DNA from: Flaveria trinervia
Lineage: Eukaryota; Streptophyta; Magnoliopsida; Asterales; Asteraceae
Direction: 5' to 3'
DNA length: 64,000 nucleotides
Assembly: GCA_025506515.1 (NCBI GenBank)
Contig: CM046453.1
Location: 5,267,910 to 5,331,909, forward strand
Below, piece after piece: positions 22,282 to 34,320 of the stretch. How positions within the stretch are numbered: the first letter of the stretch is position 1; each line of letters begins with the position of its first letter. Both the position numbers and the translations under genes were made by a program. Under the pieces are notes generated by a model, which saw only the letters and a list, made by a program, of their open reading frames with translations, did not search any database and had not been told where the DNA came from.

Positions 22282-25200
22282 TCACAATAAGCCTGCTTCG
22301 AAGAGGTTTCTCCTTCTAAGGTTTCATCTACCAGTTTGAAAGTTTTCTTCACAAGTTTCTGGTCCAGAGCAGTGGTGCGGTAGATCTTGAACACGCGGTC
22401 CTGGTGATCACATGTCACATGTTGATAGTATAACTCTTCGAATTTCTTCTTTACAAATCTGAAAAAAAAAAAAGTTTACCCCAAATTTGAGTTACATTTA
22501 CCAGAGATGGCAGTTTAGACCCATTGGTTTATGTAGAAACTTACATTTCCTATATTTGCAACTAAGAATATGTAAATTTGACTTGAGAAGCAGCAGAGGA
22601 AAAAGAATGCTTACTCGTATGCATGTTCAACTTCTTGTTTCCCTGTTGAAACGGATTGATAATCTTTAAACCATTCACATACATTCAGGGGGACCTAACA
22701 AAACAACTCTAATAATCTTAGACTAAAAGATGGAAAAAGAAAATAAGGAATTAGTTATAAATTTTCAAACTACTGCTTACTTTTGAAACTTTTTTCTCAA
22801 AAATATCAAACTTGTTAAGAAACAGCATAAATGATGTTTTCTGCATAGACCAAAAAACACTAGTGATGAATATTATTGACATGGAACATAGCATTAATTC
22901 AATGATTGATGCATAATAGTTATTTAACCTCAAAACATTTTTGTTTTAGGACCCATTCAAAGAGTTCTTTCGTCTCCATAATTCGGTTCTTGTTTTCATC
23001 TTCAAATAAGGTTTGATCATACCTAAAAAAGAGGTCGAATCACAGCAAAGTTTAGAGATGTTAATATTTATTAAATGCATCTGGTTTAATTAATCTTACT
23101 CGCTAATAGCAGCACAAAATATGACAGCTCTAACGCCTTCAAATAAATGAATCCACTTCCTTCGCTCATTTCTTTGGCCTCCAACATCGAAAAGTCTATA
23201 CACTTTGCCACTTTTTTTGTTTTCCCCAACAGGGCTGCATGGAAACAGATTACTAAAACATTACTAGAGGTCAAAGGACTCATCCAGTTAACAAAATGAA
23301 CCAAAAACCAACAGATAGCCCTGTCTAGTTTACTCGATATGAAGAGAAATAAAGATGGGACCCATAAAATGTGAATGGGGAATACAAGGAAATGATTTAA
23401 CAAACGGAACCTAATGATTGAACAAGGTTACATTCCCAATATTTAGTGTTGCAAGCATGTAATAGTTGTTACTTCATTTGAGTAGTTTTAAGTCATAAAT
23501 GTAATAAATGCAAATATGAAGGGGGGTCATTGTAACATTGGATATTTGTAACGACTAACTAACTCGGTTAGGTCGTTATATGTACGATTTGGTAATGGAA
23601 AATGCAGGCATTATTGAGTAATCAACTTTCTCTCTGTTCTTCTTCTTCTTCACGCAACATTTAGAGACCGTGAAAAAACAGTTAGAGAGTTCGAACTTTT
23701 CTTCGGAACAAACTTTACCTGAACTGGATTTCCACAACACCAGTGGTGCGAACACGGGCGCGGAGAACATCTTCCTGATCATAGAAAGATTACTAAAGAT
23801 AAATGGATATGTAAAAAATTACCTTAATTAGATTCTAAAAAGATAACTCGTGCAACGAGGTTATTTATCATTCAAAGAGGTGACAGCATGATGAGTGGGT
23901 TACAGCGCGACATCCTTACTGTTGCACTAACCTAATGATCACCCATTATATTGAAACTGCCAATATTAAAGAGGGTCAATCTGGGTTTTATTTTATATAT
24001 GTCAAATCAAAACATTAGCCAAACGAGGAATGGGTCAAATGGGGTTGAAAGCGGTCCAAAGTCTATTTCAATGGATACAACCTCCTTAATTGTTTTATTC
24101 AAAGATTTTAACCATAGTAATTATATTGTTTTCGCAGAACACATTGATTATTTACAAAAGAAAAAAAAACACATGGACAAAAAGATGTTAGCAGGTCAAC
24201 ACAAACCTGCCCAACTAGTTTCGACCCATTCTTAAAGATCAATTGTTTCAAATCGAACCCGCTTTGACCTGTTACCCAACGGCCCAACCTACCTTACCCA
24301 CCCATATGCCACCTCTAACTTGGAACAGCTGCTCAACTTAGAACCAAATATTAGATCTTGCTTCCAATGAAAGCATGTTCTTCGACAAAAAACTTACTGA
24401 ATAAATCAAGAGATGCTTAGAGAAGGCATGCATGTTTTCCTTTATGCTAAGAGAGAATATAAAATATCAAGTAGTTTTTAACTCAGATACCTTTGTAGGA
24501 ACGTAATTTACATCAGACAATCTTTGCAAGTTTTCCATGAAGTAATCGGCACAGTCGGGTACTTGGAGCTCATTCCCACGAGCATATGTTTCCTGCGTGC
24601 AATATGCATAATATAAAACACTTGCAATGAACATTAGGTAAGCTGGAAAAAAGGATAAAAAACAGGTTAAATCTGCCACAAGTGATAGGGATACCTGTAT
24701 TGCTGGATCTTTCCAAATCTTTAAGATGTCCTGAACAAGCTCTACGGTAAGGCGGGGATAATCCAACTTACCTCCAATTCTGACAATTTTTCTCCAATTT
24801 CCTAGTACACAGATTTTTCAGATTCCAAATAATTCTGCAACTTCCAAATGCTAGAATAATTGCAATTAATGGATCTATGTTTCTGTTTACTATTTTTATG
24901 ACATTGCCTAGTGGATAAAGATACAAATTCATTTAACAGCTTAATAAAGGTAAATAAGAATACTTAATTGCCCCTTCTTTGAACCTAAATTTTAAACATC
25001 TACTCACATTTCACAAAATATATTTCTTTTCTAAAAAATGTCTTTTTTGGTCCTTTTGTCTATTAATTGCCTAAATAATCATACTCTGCCAAACCTAATC
25101 ATTACAACTTCCAACAACAGAACCACATCCAAACACTATCTTTGAGACTTTGACATCTCGTATTGTTACGCTGATTATCTGAATCTAATAATTCAATATC

Positions 25201-26169
25201 ACGTAATCACTTCAAATGCATATCCAAACACCCTCATTGTCATCCCTGTGGTGTTATATATTTCTTTATAAAACTACACATTGGAGTATCAGACACAAAC
25301 ACAATATAAAAGACTCTTTTTTAGCATAATAATCTAATCTATCTCGCACAAAAACCTCTCTCTCCTGATATGTAAAATGGTATAATACAGTCAATGAATA
25401 CTACCTTATTGTCAACTGATAAGTCATACTTTGATGAACCTGCTTTAAACTCCTTTGCCCCATCATGTAATATCTATTATGACATGATAAAACTTGAAAT
25501 TAAGATAATAGCCATGCCATCCTCAACATCACAATAAAAAGAGGTAATTTTTCAAATCAGTTTCGTTATAGTTCACAATTTGCAAAGTGATGTGAAATTC
25601 AAATCCAGACACACCCTTGCAAGTGTTGCGTACTTTTATTGTCTGATAAACATTTGCATGGATGACTGATGTGTAGCTCTGAAGCTCTCTCTCATCAAAC
25701 CCGGTTTGAAAGAGTAGTTTTATCTGCATAAACGTTTATAATTTCCATTCATTATATTTAGAAAATCACAATTAATGGATAGTATTAACAAATAGATTCG
25801 CATAATGAAACTACCTGCTTGAAAATAGTGGACTTTCCTGACTCTCCAGTGCCTACACACAACATAAATTCCAGTTTGCATGTTCATAAAAAATTTAAAA
25901 CAAAAAACATCGAATACTATTGCTTGTAAATGTGTTATATACCGAGTAATAAAAGCTTCTGAATATGTTTTTCTGCTTTTGTTTCTTGCTCAATCCGCCT
26001 TTCTATTTCTGCAGCCTGAAAACCATAGCATCAGTGTCAAACTGAAGGATACATACTTGCACAAAAGGGCAAAATGGGAACATATCGGAATGTTTGTGCA
26101 GATTACCTGTGCATTCTCTTCTGTGGTAGCCTGCTTACCGCGTTTGTGTCTACAGCAAAGTAAGCCCAT
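22282..26169 (-). CDS. GPA1: Heterotrimeric G-protein alpha subunit GPA1, two single-base frame breaks
   Basis: The canonical plant G-alpha at the plasma membrane: binds and hydrolyses GTP and pairs with G-beta/gamma. Exons: 26169-26107, 26015-25943, 25852-25815, 25723-25634, 25473-25405, 24801-24695, 24592-24491, 23774-23719, 23234-23100, 23022-22929, 22840-22781, 22694-22615, 22458-22282. Seen: N-terminal MGLLCC (myristoyl Gly2, palmitoyl Cys5), P-loop GTGESGKST, switch I RVRTTGVVE, DVGGQ, NKFD, YRTTALD. An upstream in-frame ATG exists, but MGLLC is the family start. Breaks: exon 6 lacks one A near 24778, so the raw frame ends soon after KLSE; the last exon lacks one A near 22317, which loses the conserved RRRNLFEAGLL end. 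With both bases the sum is 1146 nt (381 aa), the family size. All other borders keep phase, so assembly error is the likelier reading. Confidence 0.93.
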
Positions 26170-27309
26170 GTTCTGAACTACAATATCTAGCATGGAATAT
26201 TATACCGACCAAGCTCAAGATGCACTTTCATCAGGAGAATCATGTGAAATGGTATGCTTTTATAACATGAATCTCACCTAAAATCCATTAAAGGTCCCAA
26301 ACACAAGGGCATAAGTTAAGTTCAATTTTGGTAATAATTCATAATGATTATTCCCTAAACATGCAAATAAATATAGAGAAGTTTGGCATTTGTTAAATCT
26401 ACAATTCTACAGTATCGTTGTTGACATAGTAATAATAATAATCCCTCCATCCCAATAATATCCTTTCAAATTGTTATGTTTGAGTTAACTCAAACATTCA
26501 AACTGATGTGAATATCTTCTAACAAACTGATAGAAAGATAGTTTCCAAGTTAATAAATATTCAAAATACCATCTTCAAATTGCAATTAACATAAACAATC
26601 AAATCCAACAAAACATCAAAGATTAAAAAGGATCTTTTATAAATTTCCCTCAACATAAAACATTGCAATTCTTGACAAGCAGATGGAGTGCTTTTACCCT
26701 ATAAACTTATGCAATGCAATAGATTACTCATGTTCTAATCAATATGCAACAACCTAATAAGTAATTTATAATAAAAAAAGGTACTTCAAATCTTTGATTG
26801 CTAAACGGGGGTTAACAACTAATCAACTAACAAAAACCCTAAAAAGCAAAAGCAATCACAAACACACACATTTTCATAAACAAACATCCTATGACCATCC
26901 ATGTGAACAACAATGCCAATCAGCATCAAACAAATTTCACAGAAACACAATCAAACCCATAATTACACCAACAATTTCGTTAATGTATCATCAAATTAAG
27001 CGGTGATTCGAATAGAATGCAGAATCAAACGATTGTTGAAAGAAATAACACACAAGGGAGTAAATGGCTATAGTTCAAAGTGGTTAAAAAAGAAAATTCG
27101 AATTGCACATAGAATCAAACAGTGTGTAGATGCTAACAGAGATGAGAGCAGAGGATCCAACAGAAGAGATGAGAGAGACTACAGTGATCTGAGAGGAAGT
27201 GAGTTGGAGGTCCCAAAGAGGAGCTGTTATGGTAACCATGGTTGAGTTAAAGTTGGAATGTGTAGAAATGATGACTCCGACATAAGCCCAAATGTTGGTT
27301 AGAGTAGGA
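26170..27309 (-). promoter_or_regulatory. GPA1 5' leader and promoter region
   Basis: No other gene is seen. On the minus strand, 27185-27095 is CT-rich (TCTCTCATCTCTTCTGTTGG and on), the look of a plant 5' UTR. The lower stretch to 26200 would then hold a leader intron. Transcription start not determined. Confidence 0.35.
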
Positions 27310-27660
27310 CTTGCTTTTGAATAATCATCTTGTAATCGGATCAGACAGCGAATCCGATATGTTACTGGTTCACCGATCAGACCGGATATATCAAGCGGAT
27401 ATATCAAAAGGATAAAACTATAATTATTTTATAAATTTATATGTAAAAAATAAAAATATATATGAAAAACGGTTCGACCGGTCCAACCCCTGGTTCATCT
27501 GATTCGACCCCCCTCGGTTCAACCGGTTCGACCGCCGGTCCGACCAATCCAACCACCAGTTCAATGTCAAAACGGTTTTAAACACAAAACCGGACAGGAT
27601 TGGAGTCCGGTTCCCGGTTCAACCGGTTGGACCGGGCGGTCCGGTCCGGTTTTCAAAACA
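27310..27660. repeat. CCGGTT-rich dispersed repeat
   Basis: Dense GGTTCAACCGGTT, GGTTCGACCGG and CCGGTCCGGTT steps, largely self-complementary, lie around 27470-27655. The left part carries GATCAGACCGGATATATC. I recall similar CCGGTT-rich, palindrome-dense repeats dispersed in plant genomes but cannot name the family. Confidence 0.5.
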
Positions 27661-28508
27661 ATGCTTTTGAGTTTTGATTACAATGTTTGTGAAAATTTCA
27701 TAAATGGTTTCGATTGTCTGATTAGATTGTACGTTTCGTATTTAAATTATAAAAATTGAGTTTGATGTTTAGATTTTAAGAATTATAAAATTAATTTTAT
27801 TTTTTTGTGAGTGTTTCATGTTTGGTCTTCTAGTTAAATTAAAATGTTAGTACAAACTATTATGAAATACATAAAAACTAATGGAATTTATTGTTAGGGT
27901 CCAAACGTACAACATCCCATATGAAATTTAAAGACTAAACATGTGATATGATCAAACCGGAAACCATTTATATAACTTTGCAATTTGTAAAATTTAATGT
28001 TTTATTGAAATTAGGAGATCTCGCACGTTGTATATGAGGTTAAAAATACGTGACAAAATATTAAACTATAAATCCAACAACTTATGCCTATATGAGACGT
28101 GGTCAGCTATGCATAGACTATTAATTTATTACAAATAAAATCATACTACAATTACATCGTTATGTGTGTTACAACTCACATATGCATTGAAAATTTTCGA
28201 CTAAACTTAAATTTTCGACTACCTTAACATGTATTTGGTTAATTGGTTGAACATATTTGTAGGCATCGTGGTTGTTGAAGTATTTTTTTTTCTATTCTTG
28301 AACTTTGTAATATTTATTAAAAGATAAAATATTAGTATTTTATATGTGTTTTCTTTAAATAACTAAGTGACATTGTAATTTTCCAAATCAAACAAAAAAA
28401 ACACTTGTTTACAATCAATTCGTTCATTTGTTAACACCAACCAGTCATTAATGTTACATTTACACGTGATCAAGCTCATGAATCACAACTTTCATGATCC
28501 GGTTAAAA
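27661..28508. other. AT-rich intergenic sequence
   Basis: No gene or element ends recognised. Confidence 0.45.
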
Positions 28509-29022
28509 TCTATAATCTCTAACTTATAATAAAATACTAACTATGAATATACATGGCATCTTTCTAACACGTCCATCTAAGCGTTACATGTGCATTGTCA
28601 CATGTCGTTACATTCTTTAATCTTGAGTTACTATAAATTTAGAAACTATTAACTCATATTAATTACAATAAATATTATATTTATGATCAATTAGTACTTT
28701 TAATTTGTTTGACATTTTTATAAGAAATTGTTGTTTATGTTAACAAATAATTATTGAGTTATTAATTTTAGTATTACCGTTAACAAATTTCGTTTAATTA
28801 AAATAAAAGTTTATGTCATATTTTTTTAAAATAATATTTTTCTCTTAATTAATTTTAAAATTCATGACATTATTATATTTTCGATATTGTTTGTTTTTAA
28901 CAACATTTCATTGTTATGACTTCTACTCATCTTTTATAACTTTAAATATCATTACATAAATAAGTATTTATATCTTTATGAACAATTAGTTTTTCATATA
29001 TATATATATATTATATATATAT

Positions 29023-29065
<43 letters not shown>

Positions 29066-29117
29066 TGTGTCATTTTAAGTATTGATCAACTCGTGTAACA
29101 CACGGCTCGCTAACATA
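28509..29117 (+). mobile_element. Helitron-like relic C, interrupted at its 3' end
   Basis: It starts TCTATAATCTCTAAC, then TTATAATAAAATAC, comparable with the start of relic B. It ends with the imperfect hairpin ACTCGTGTAACACACGGCT and GCTAACATA, close to the end of relics A and B. The last bases lie beyond a CACTA insertion (30252 on). An (AT)n run fills 28996-29063. Confidence 0.5.
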
Positions 29118-30251
29118 CACTAGTACAAACCTCTTTTTTGAGGCGGGTCTAAAGAAAACTTTTGGAGCGATTTCAAAAAAGCTGCCTTAAAAATGTTATT
29201 AAAACAAAAAATCAAAATCGCTATTATTTGAGGCGGTTTTATTTTGAAAAGTGATTTTTTGAAGCGGTTTAGGATGGACCACCCCAAATATTGGAATTAC
29301 AAGTATAAATCAAGAGAACCCCAAATCAATGACCCACAAAAAATCGAAATTGTAGCTTCAACTAAGGGTTTCCGGCAACAAGGATTCGATTTGTGCTTGT
29401 GGTGGTTTTCATGTCAGCAATAAGAACGAGAAAAGAAGAAAGGACCAATTGTAGTGGCTCCGACAGTTGCAATGCTCTCACCAAACAAGTTGGCATTAGA
29501 TTCGGCCGCTAGATGCAGCAGTGGCGACGTCAATGGTTTTCGAGGAGACGAAATTTTTTAGGTGAGATGCATATTTTGTTTGATTTTTATGTTGCTTTAA
29601 GTGAATCTAAAGTAGTATGAACTGATGAAAGACTTTTGGTGGTTGCAAGTGGTTTTCCGGCCAGATCCGATGGCAAAGATTCCGACAGAAGGCTCGCTTT
29701 GCAGTAGGGCCATTTTAGTGCTCGTTTGATGTTCTTAAGGGTTGATGGTGATGCAGGCGGTTGTTAATGGAAAGATTACTACTGAAGACTAATAGTGAAA
29801 AGTCAGTTTTAAGGTTTAAGTCATATTCATTGAGTGTAAATTATATATCTTTTTCGGTGATAGGAATGCATTTTGCAATTTTTGGATGAACTCCACTGGA
29901 AATGTATCTTTAAAGCTATCTTCTTTAAATGAAATGTATTTTAAAGCTATCTTCTTTAGATAAAGTCCACCGGAAGTGTATTCATGGATATTGTAGATGC
30001 ACATAAACAAGCATTATAGCCATTGATGCATCGAAAGAACACAAACAATGGAATGGTCAAAATGGTAAATCAGGTGATATGGGTTTGGCACAACTCTTTT
30101 TTGAGGCGGTTTTTTTATCATTCTTTAGGGCGGTTTACGAGACCGCCTTAATAAACAAAATGATTTTTTGGAGTGACATTTCTTGAGGCGGTCCTAAACC
30201 CGCCCCAAATATGTTTTTTTACCGTCTCACAAAATAGCATTTGTACTAGTG
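29118..30251. mobile_element. Non-autonomous CACTA (En/Spm-type) transposon, 1134 bp
   Basis: Perfect 12-bp terminal inverted repeats CACTAGTACAAA and TTTGTACTAGTG, with a 3-bp target-site duplication ATA at 29115-29117 and 30252-30254. Subterminal GAGGCGG and CCGCC motifs occur in both orientations within about 150 bp of each end, as is typical of the superfamily. No transposase frame is present. Near 29890-29960 a 40-bp stretch containing TTTAAAGCTATCTTCTTTA is duplicated. Confidence 0.9.
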
Positions 30252-30486
30252 ATAGTAAATGAATATAATAATTAATGATGATTACTATTAATGAAAAGTT
30301 CACAGTTACTAAACTATTACACACTTTTAATTAGTGTGAGAGGTGCAATCGCTACTGCATACGAGCCATTTACGTAACATCACTTATTACTTATGCTTAT
30401 CAAATTATCATTACACATTATATACCAACATAACATAACAAATAAAATAGTAAAAGAATTAAGAGAAGTATTTCTGTATTTTTTTA

Positions 30487-30524
<38 letters not shown>

Positions 30525-30710
30525 ATTCCTTCACGTTTTATATTCAAACGTGATAGGCGTAAAAAAACTTCAGACAAACGTGATAAATAGTTAACAAAAT
30601 TCTGATCTTGAAACGGAACTAGTTTGACGAATTACTTTACTGGAAGTAAATGACTAGACGTTTACTCAAAGTTGGATGTATCAAATGCAATAAGACTAAG
30701 ATATGAAATA
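30252..30710. other. AT-rich sequence with a (TA)n microsatellite
   Basis: (AT)17 lies at about 30489-30522. No gene is seen. Confidence 0.6.
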
Positions 30711-31859
30711 CTATATTGTAAACAAAGTCGGATATTGAGAACGAATAGTGTCTTCCATCTCCCATATAGCTTCACGTTCAGAATGGTTCTTCCATAATAT
30801 CTTAACGAAATGGATAGTTTTCTTACGCATAATATGTTCTTGTCAGTCAAGGATAGCCTCATGTTCTTCCTCAAATGACAAGTCTTCACGAATCAAATGA
30901 AACGGATAATTCACAACGTGAAGAGGATGATAGTTGTACCATCTTAAAAGTGATACGTGAAAGACATCATGCACATGTGACAATTGAGGTGATAATACCA
31001 AGCGATACGAGACCTCACCAATTCTTTCCAAGATTTCAAATGGCCTAATGAATCTTGGACTGAGCTTCCTTTTGATGCCAAAACGACGTACGCCTCTATA
31101 GGGTGAAACTCTTAGAAATACTTTATCACCAACCTGAAACTCCAAAGGTCGATGATGTTGATTTGCATAACTCTTTTGTCTACTTTGGGCTTCCTTTAAC
31201 TTTTCTCGAGCAATAACAACTTTCTCATTGGTAACTTGTACTAATTTAGTTCCTTCAATAACTTTTTCACCGACCTCTTCCCAACAGATGGGCGTTCTAC
31301 ATTTACGACCATATAACAATTCGAAAGGTGCCATGCCAATGCTAGCTTGCCAACTATTATTATAGGCAAACTCGACCAAACACAGATACACATCCCAAGT
31401 CCCAGTCCATTCTAGGGCACACGCTCGAAGCATGTCCTCGAGTGTCTGAATAGTACGTTCTGACTCACCGTTTGTCTGAGAGTTAAACGTTGTGCTAAAC
31501 CTTAACTTAGTACCCCATGCAGCTTGCAAACCTTTCCAGAATCGAGAAGTGAACCTCGTATATCGATCTGACACAATAAAGACCGAGGTTCCATGAAGTC
31601 TGATAATCTCTTGCGTGAACACTTCAGATAGCTTACTAACAGAGAGTCCCTGTTGAATTGGAAGAAAATGAGCCGACTTTGACAATCTATCAACCACAAC
31701 CCATATCACGTCATTCTTCTTGAACGTTTTTGGCAACCCCGTCACAAAATCCATTGAAATATCATCCCATTTCCATATAGGAATAGGTAGTGGTGATTCT
31801 AAAACAACACCAACAAATTTTAAAAAGAAACCATTGATGTTCTGTTCCTTGTGTGTCAA
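30711..31859 (-). pseudogene. Ty3/gypsy integrase and C-terminal fragment
   Basis: The frame 31859-30843 encodes the integrase core of a gypsy polyprotein: WKWDDISMDFVTGLP (first Asp), IVSDRYTRF (family form SDRD), QTNGESERTIQTLEDMLR (Glu), FAYNNSWQASIGMAPFELLYGRKCRTP and the GKLSPRF-type linker. An in-frame TGA follows, then a chromodomain-like end (VKILWKNHSEREAIWEMED) to a TAG at 30711-30713. No reverse transcriptase and no LTRs adjoin it, so it is an isolated fragment. It differs from the gypsy element at 45316 by more than recent divergence. Confidence 0.88.
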
Positions 31860-31867
31860 AATTAAAA

Positions 31868-32284
31868 CTAATCAAAAGTCTTGAATTGGATGAGATGCAA
31901 CACAAAAGTTTCCACGATGGAGCAACGACAGATTAGCAACAACAAGGGCTGTTTAGATGGTGATTCACAGTAGCTATAAGTCTTTCGCGGAGATTCGAAC
32001 ATAAACGCAGAAGATAGGAGGATCAATGGTTGTGCGATAGAGGGTTTCAAAATGAAAACAATTGAAGGACACGAAGGGGAATAAAACACGACTGAAAAGC
32101 GGTTGAATAGAGATTCAGTTCCCAACGATTTCGTGAGTTTGTTACAAATTTGTTGAAGCCGATATTGGGTATATGGATTGAAGTCGATGGTTCAGAAAAG
32201 TAAAATAGGATTAGTCTTCGGTCACAAGTTTCGCAATAGTGCGGATCGGTACGGAAGTTCAATTAATTCCTTTATTTTTGCAAC
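31868..32284. other. Unassigned sequence beside the integrase fragment
   Basis: Minus-strand open frames show no family resemblance. It may be leftover element sequence. Confidence 0.4.
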
Positions 32285-32298
32285 TTGATTTGGTTAAC

Positions 32299-32383
32299 AT
32301 ATATATATACATATATATATATATGTATATATATATATTCAATTATTAGTTCACTAATTTGCTTATTTGTTCATTTCACACAT

Positions 32384-32469
<86 letters not shown>
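32299..32469. repeat. Compound microsatellite (TA)n, (CATA)n, (CA)n, (TA)n
   Basis: TA-rich 32299-32339, (CATA)5 at 32380-32400, (CA)20 at 32401-32440, (TA)14 at 32441-32469. Confidence 0.95.
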
Positions 32470-32475
<6 letters not shown>

Positions 32476-32659
32476 GTATATTTCCAGGTATTATACCCCG
32501 CTATCAGGGGTTGCCGCCCCTGAACCCTCGTTGTTTCGCGGAGTGTCGAATATATTCTTATGATGAATTGTATTTGGTATGTTATGTAGGTAATAAGTTA
32601 AGTATTATATATTAAAGTGGAAAATGATACTAATGAGAAGTGGAACTAAACGAATGTTA

Positions 32660-33321
32660 CTTGGGCCTCATTTGATGATGAGAAAGTCTTACAAGCACTA
32701 TGATGGACTTCATTTATGTGAGTCCGATTTATGATGATGAAATCTTATTCATAAGTAGGCTATTTGTCTTGCAGTGTGGATCAACTGTCGGGGTTAGCTA
32801 CCGTTTTCATGTGTACCGACAGGGATCGACATTCGTAGTCGATCAATAGGGGGCTCTTGTTGTGTGCAATCTCACTTATGATGAAGTGAAAGATATTGAA
32901 AGAATGAAAGATAATGAACATGTTTACTAAGACGCAAGAAATATTATGTATTACGATGTATGTGTGGTCATTATAAGAAGGACAAAGTTTATATTTTCTT
33001 ATTTTAATTAAAACGAGAACTCACTCAGCAAATTTGACTTTTATGCATAATAGTTGACAGGTAATGATGCTACTAAGGATGACACAAGATGAGAAGCTAC
33101 TTGGAGAGCAATGAATGACATCCTTATTTTTGAATTTATTTATTTTAATTTAAGACAAAGTACTATGTTTTTACTCTATTTGAGAGACAAGTGTATGGTT
33201 ACAATATGAACTACAAGTTTTAAATGAATGTTTATTTTTATACCGCTACAAAGTTTTGCTATTAAAAAGATTTTATGCTATAATTAATTAACTGTGAGGC
33301 TTCCGGAAACGAAACCTTACA
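32660..33321 (+). mobile_element. Decayed gypsy LTR, 3' part
   Basis: Blocks in the same order as the 3' end of the LTR at 45316-47574: GGGGTTAGCTACC, GAAAGATAATGAACATG, AGAACTCACTCAGCAA, TTGACTTTTATG, GACAGGTAATGATGCT, GGATGACA, and a terminal AAACCTTACA against GGCCTTACA. The 5' part is unclear and no primer site follows, so this is a diverged partial or solo LTR. Confidence 0.6.
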
Positions 33322-33339
33322 AAAGACTATTGTAATAGT

Positions 33340-34320
33340 CGTGTTAAGATATGATTATTTACCTCCAAGCTCGGTCAAAAAATCAAGTCAAATCAATTTC
33401 TTTTTATCAAAATTCATATGTTATAAAATTTAAATACCCAACTTCACGCATTCATATCTTACTTGCGTTACCTTGCATTCAGTCACCATATGTTTGTTGG
33501 CCTACTGTAAAACAATATCTGTAACAGTCTAGTTTAGGTGTGGTTATATACCTTCAAACCTGATCAAAAAATCAATTTAATCAATTTTTTAACAAAATCC
33601 ACTGTTTTAAAAAACTCAAATACCAGCATTCATATCTTACACGTGTTAACTTCGGTTTGGTCATCGTTTGTATGGTGGCGTAGATGTGTCATACTACAAC
33701 GTTAACTTGTAAAACAATAATTGTAACAATTGTGTTTAGGCATAGTTATTTACCTCCAAACTTGATAAGAAAAATCAATTAAATCAATTTTTTTAACAAA
33801 ATCTACGGTTTTAAAAAACTCAAATGCCCAACTTTATGTGTTCATATCTTACTCGTCTTACCTATGATTCAGTTACCGTTTGCTCGGTAACACGTAGTTG
33901 TCTCATAGTACAATGTTAACGTGTAAAATAATAACTGTAACAATTGCATTTAGGTGAGGATATTTACCTTCAAGCTTGGTAAAAAAATCAATCTAATCAA
34001 AAAAAATTAACACAATAAATTTTTTAAAAAACTCAAAGACCCAACTTCACATATTCATATCTTACTTGTTACTTCCGATTTAGTCGGTGTTTGATAACAT
34101 AGATGTGTCATAATACAATGTTAACTTGAAAATAATACTCATAACAATTGCGTTTAGGTAAGGATATTTAGCTTTAATTGGTCAAAAAATCAATTTAATC
34201 AATTTTTTAAAACAATCCGTAGTTTTTAAAATCCAAATACCCACCTTCATGCGCTCAATACAATGGTAAAGTGTAAAACAATAACACACACATATATTGG
34301 CTTCCTCAGGAGTGCGGACC
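33340..34320 (+). repeat. Tandem array of about five ~200-bp units
   Basis: A block with TATTTACCTCCAAGCTYGGTC followed by AAAAAATCAATTTAATCAATTTTT, then CCCAACTTCA and TTCATATCTTAC, then GTAAAACAATAACTGTAACA recurs. Units start near 33343, 33537, 33738, 33951 and 34156, spacing about 195-213 bp. Divergence between units is moderate. It begins right after the LTR relic. Confidence 0.75.

Noticed and set aside
27003..27407. Frames on both strands upstream of GPA1
   Set aside because: Better explained as GPA1 5' leader and repeat edge; no family resemblance.
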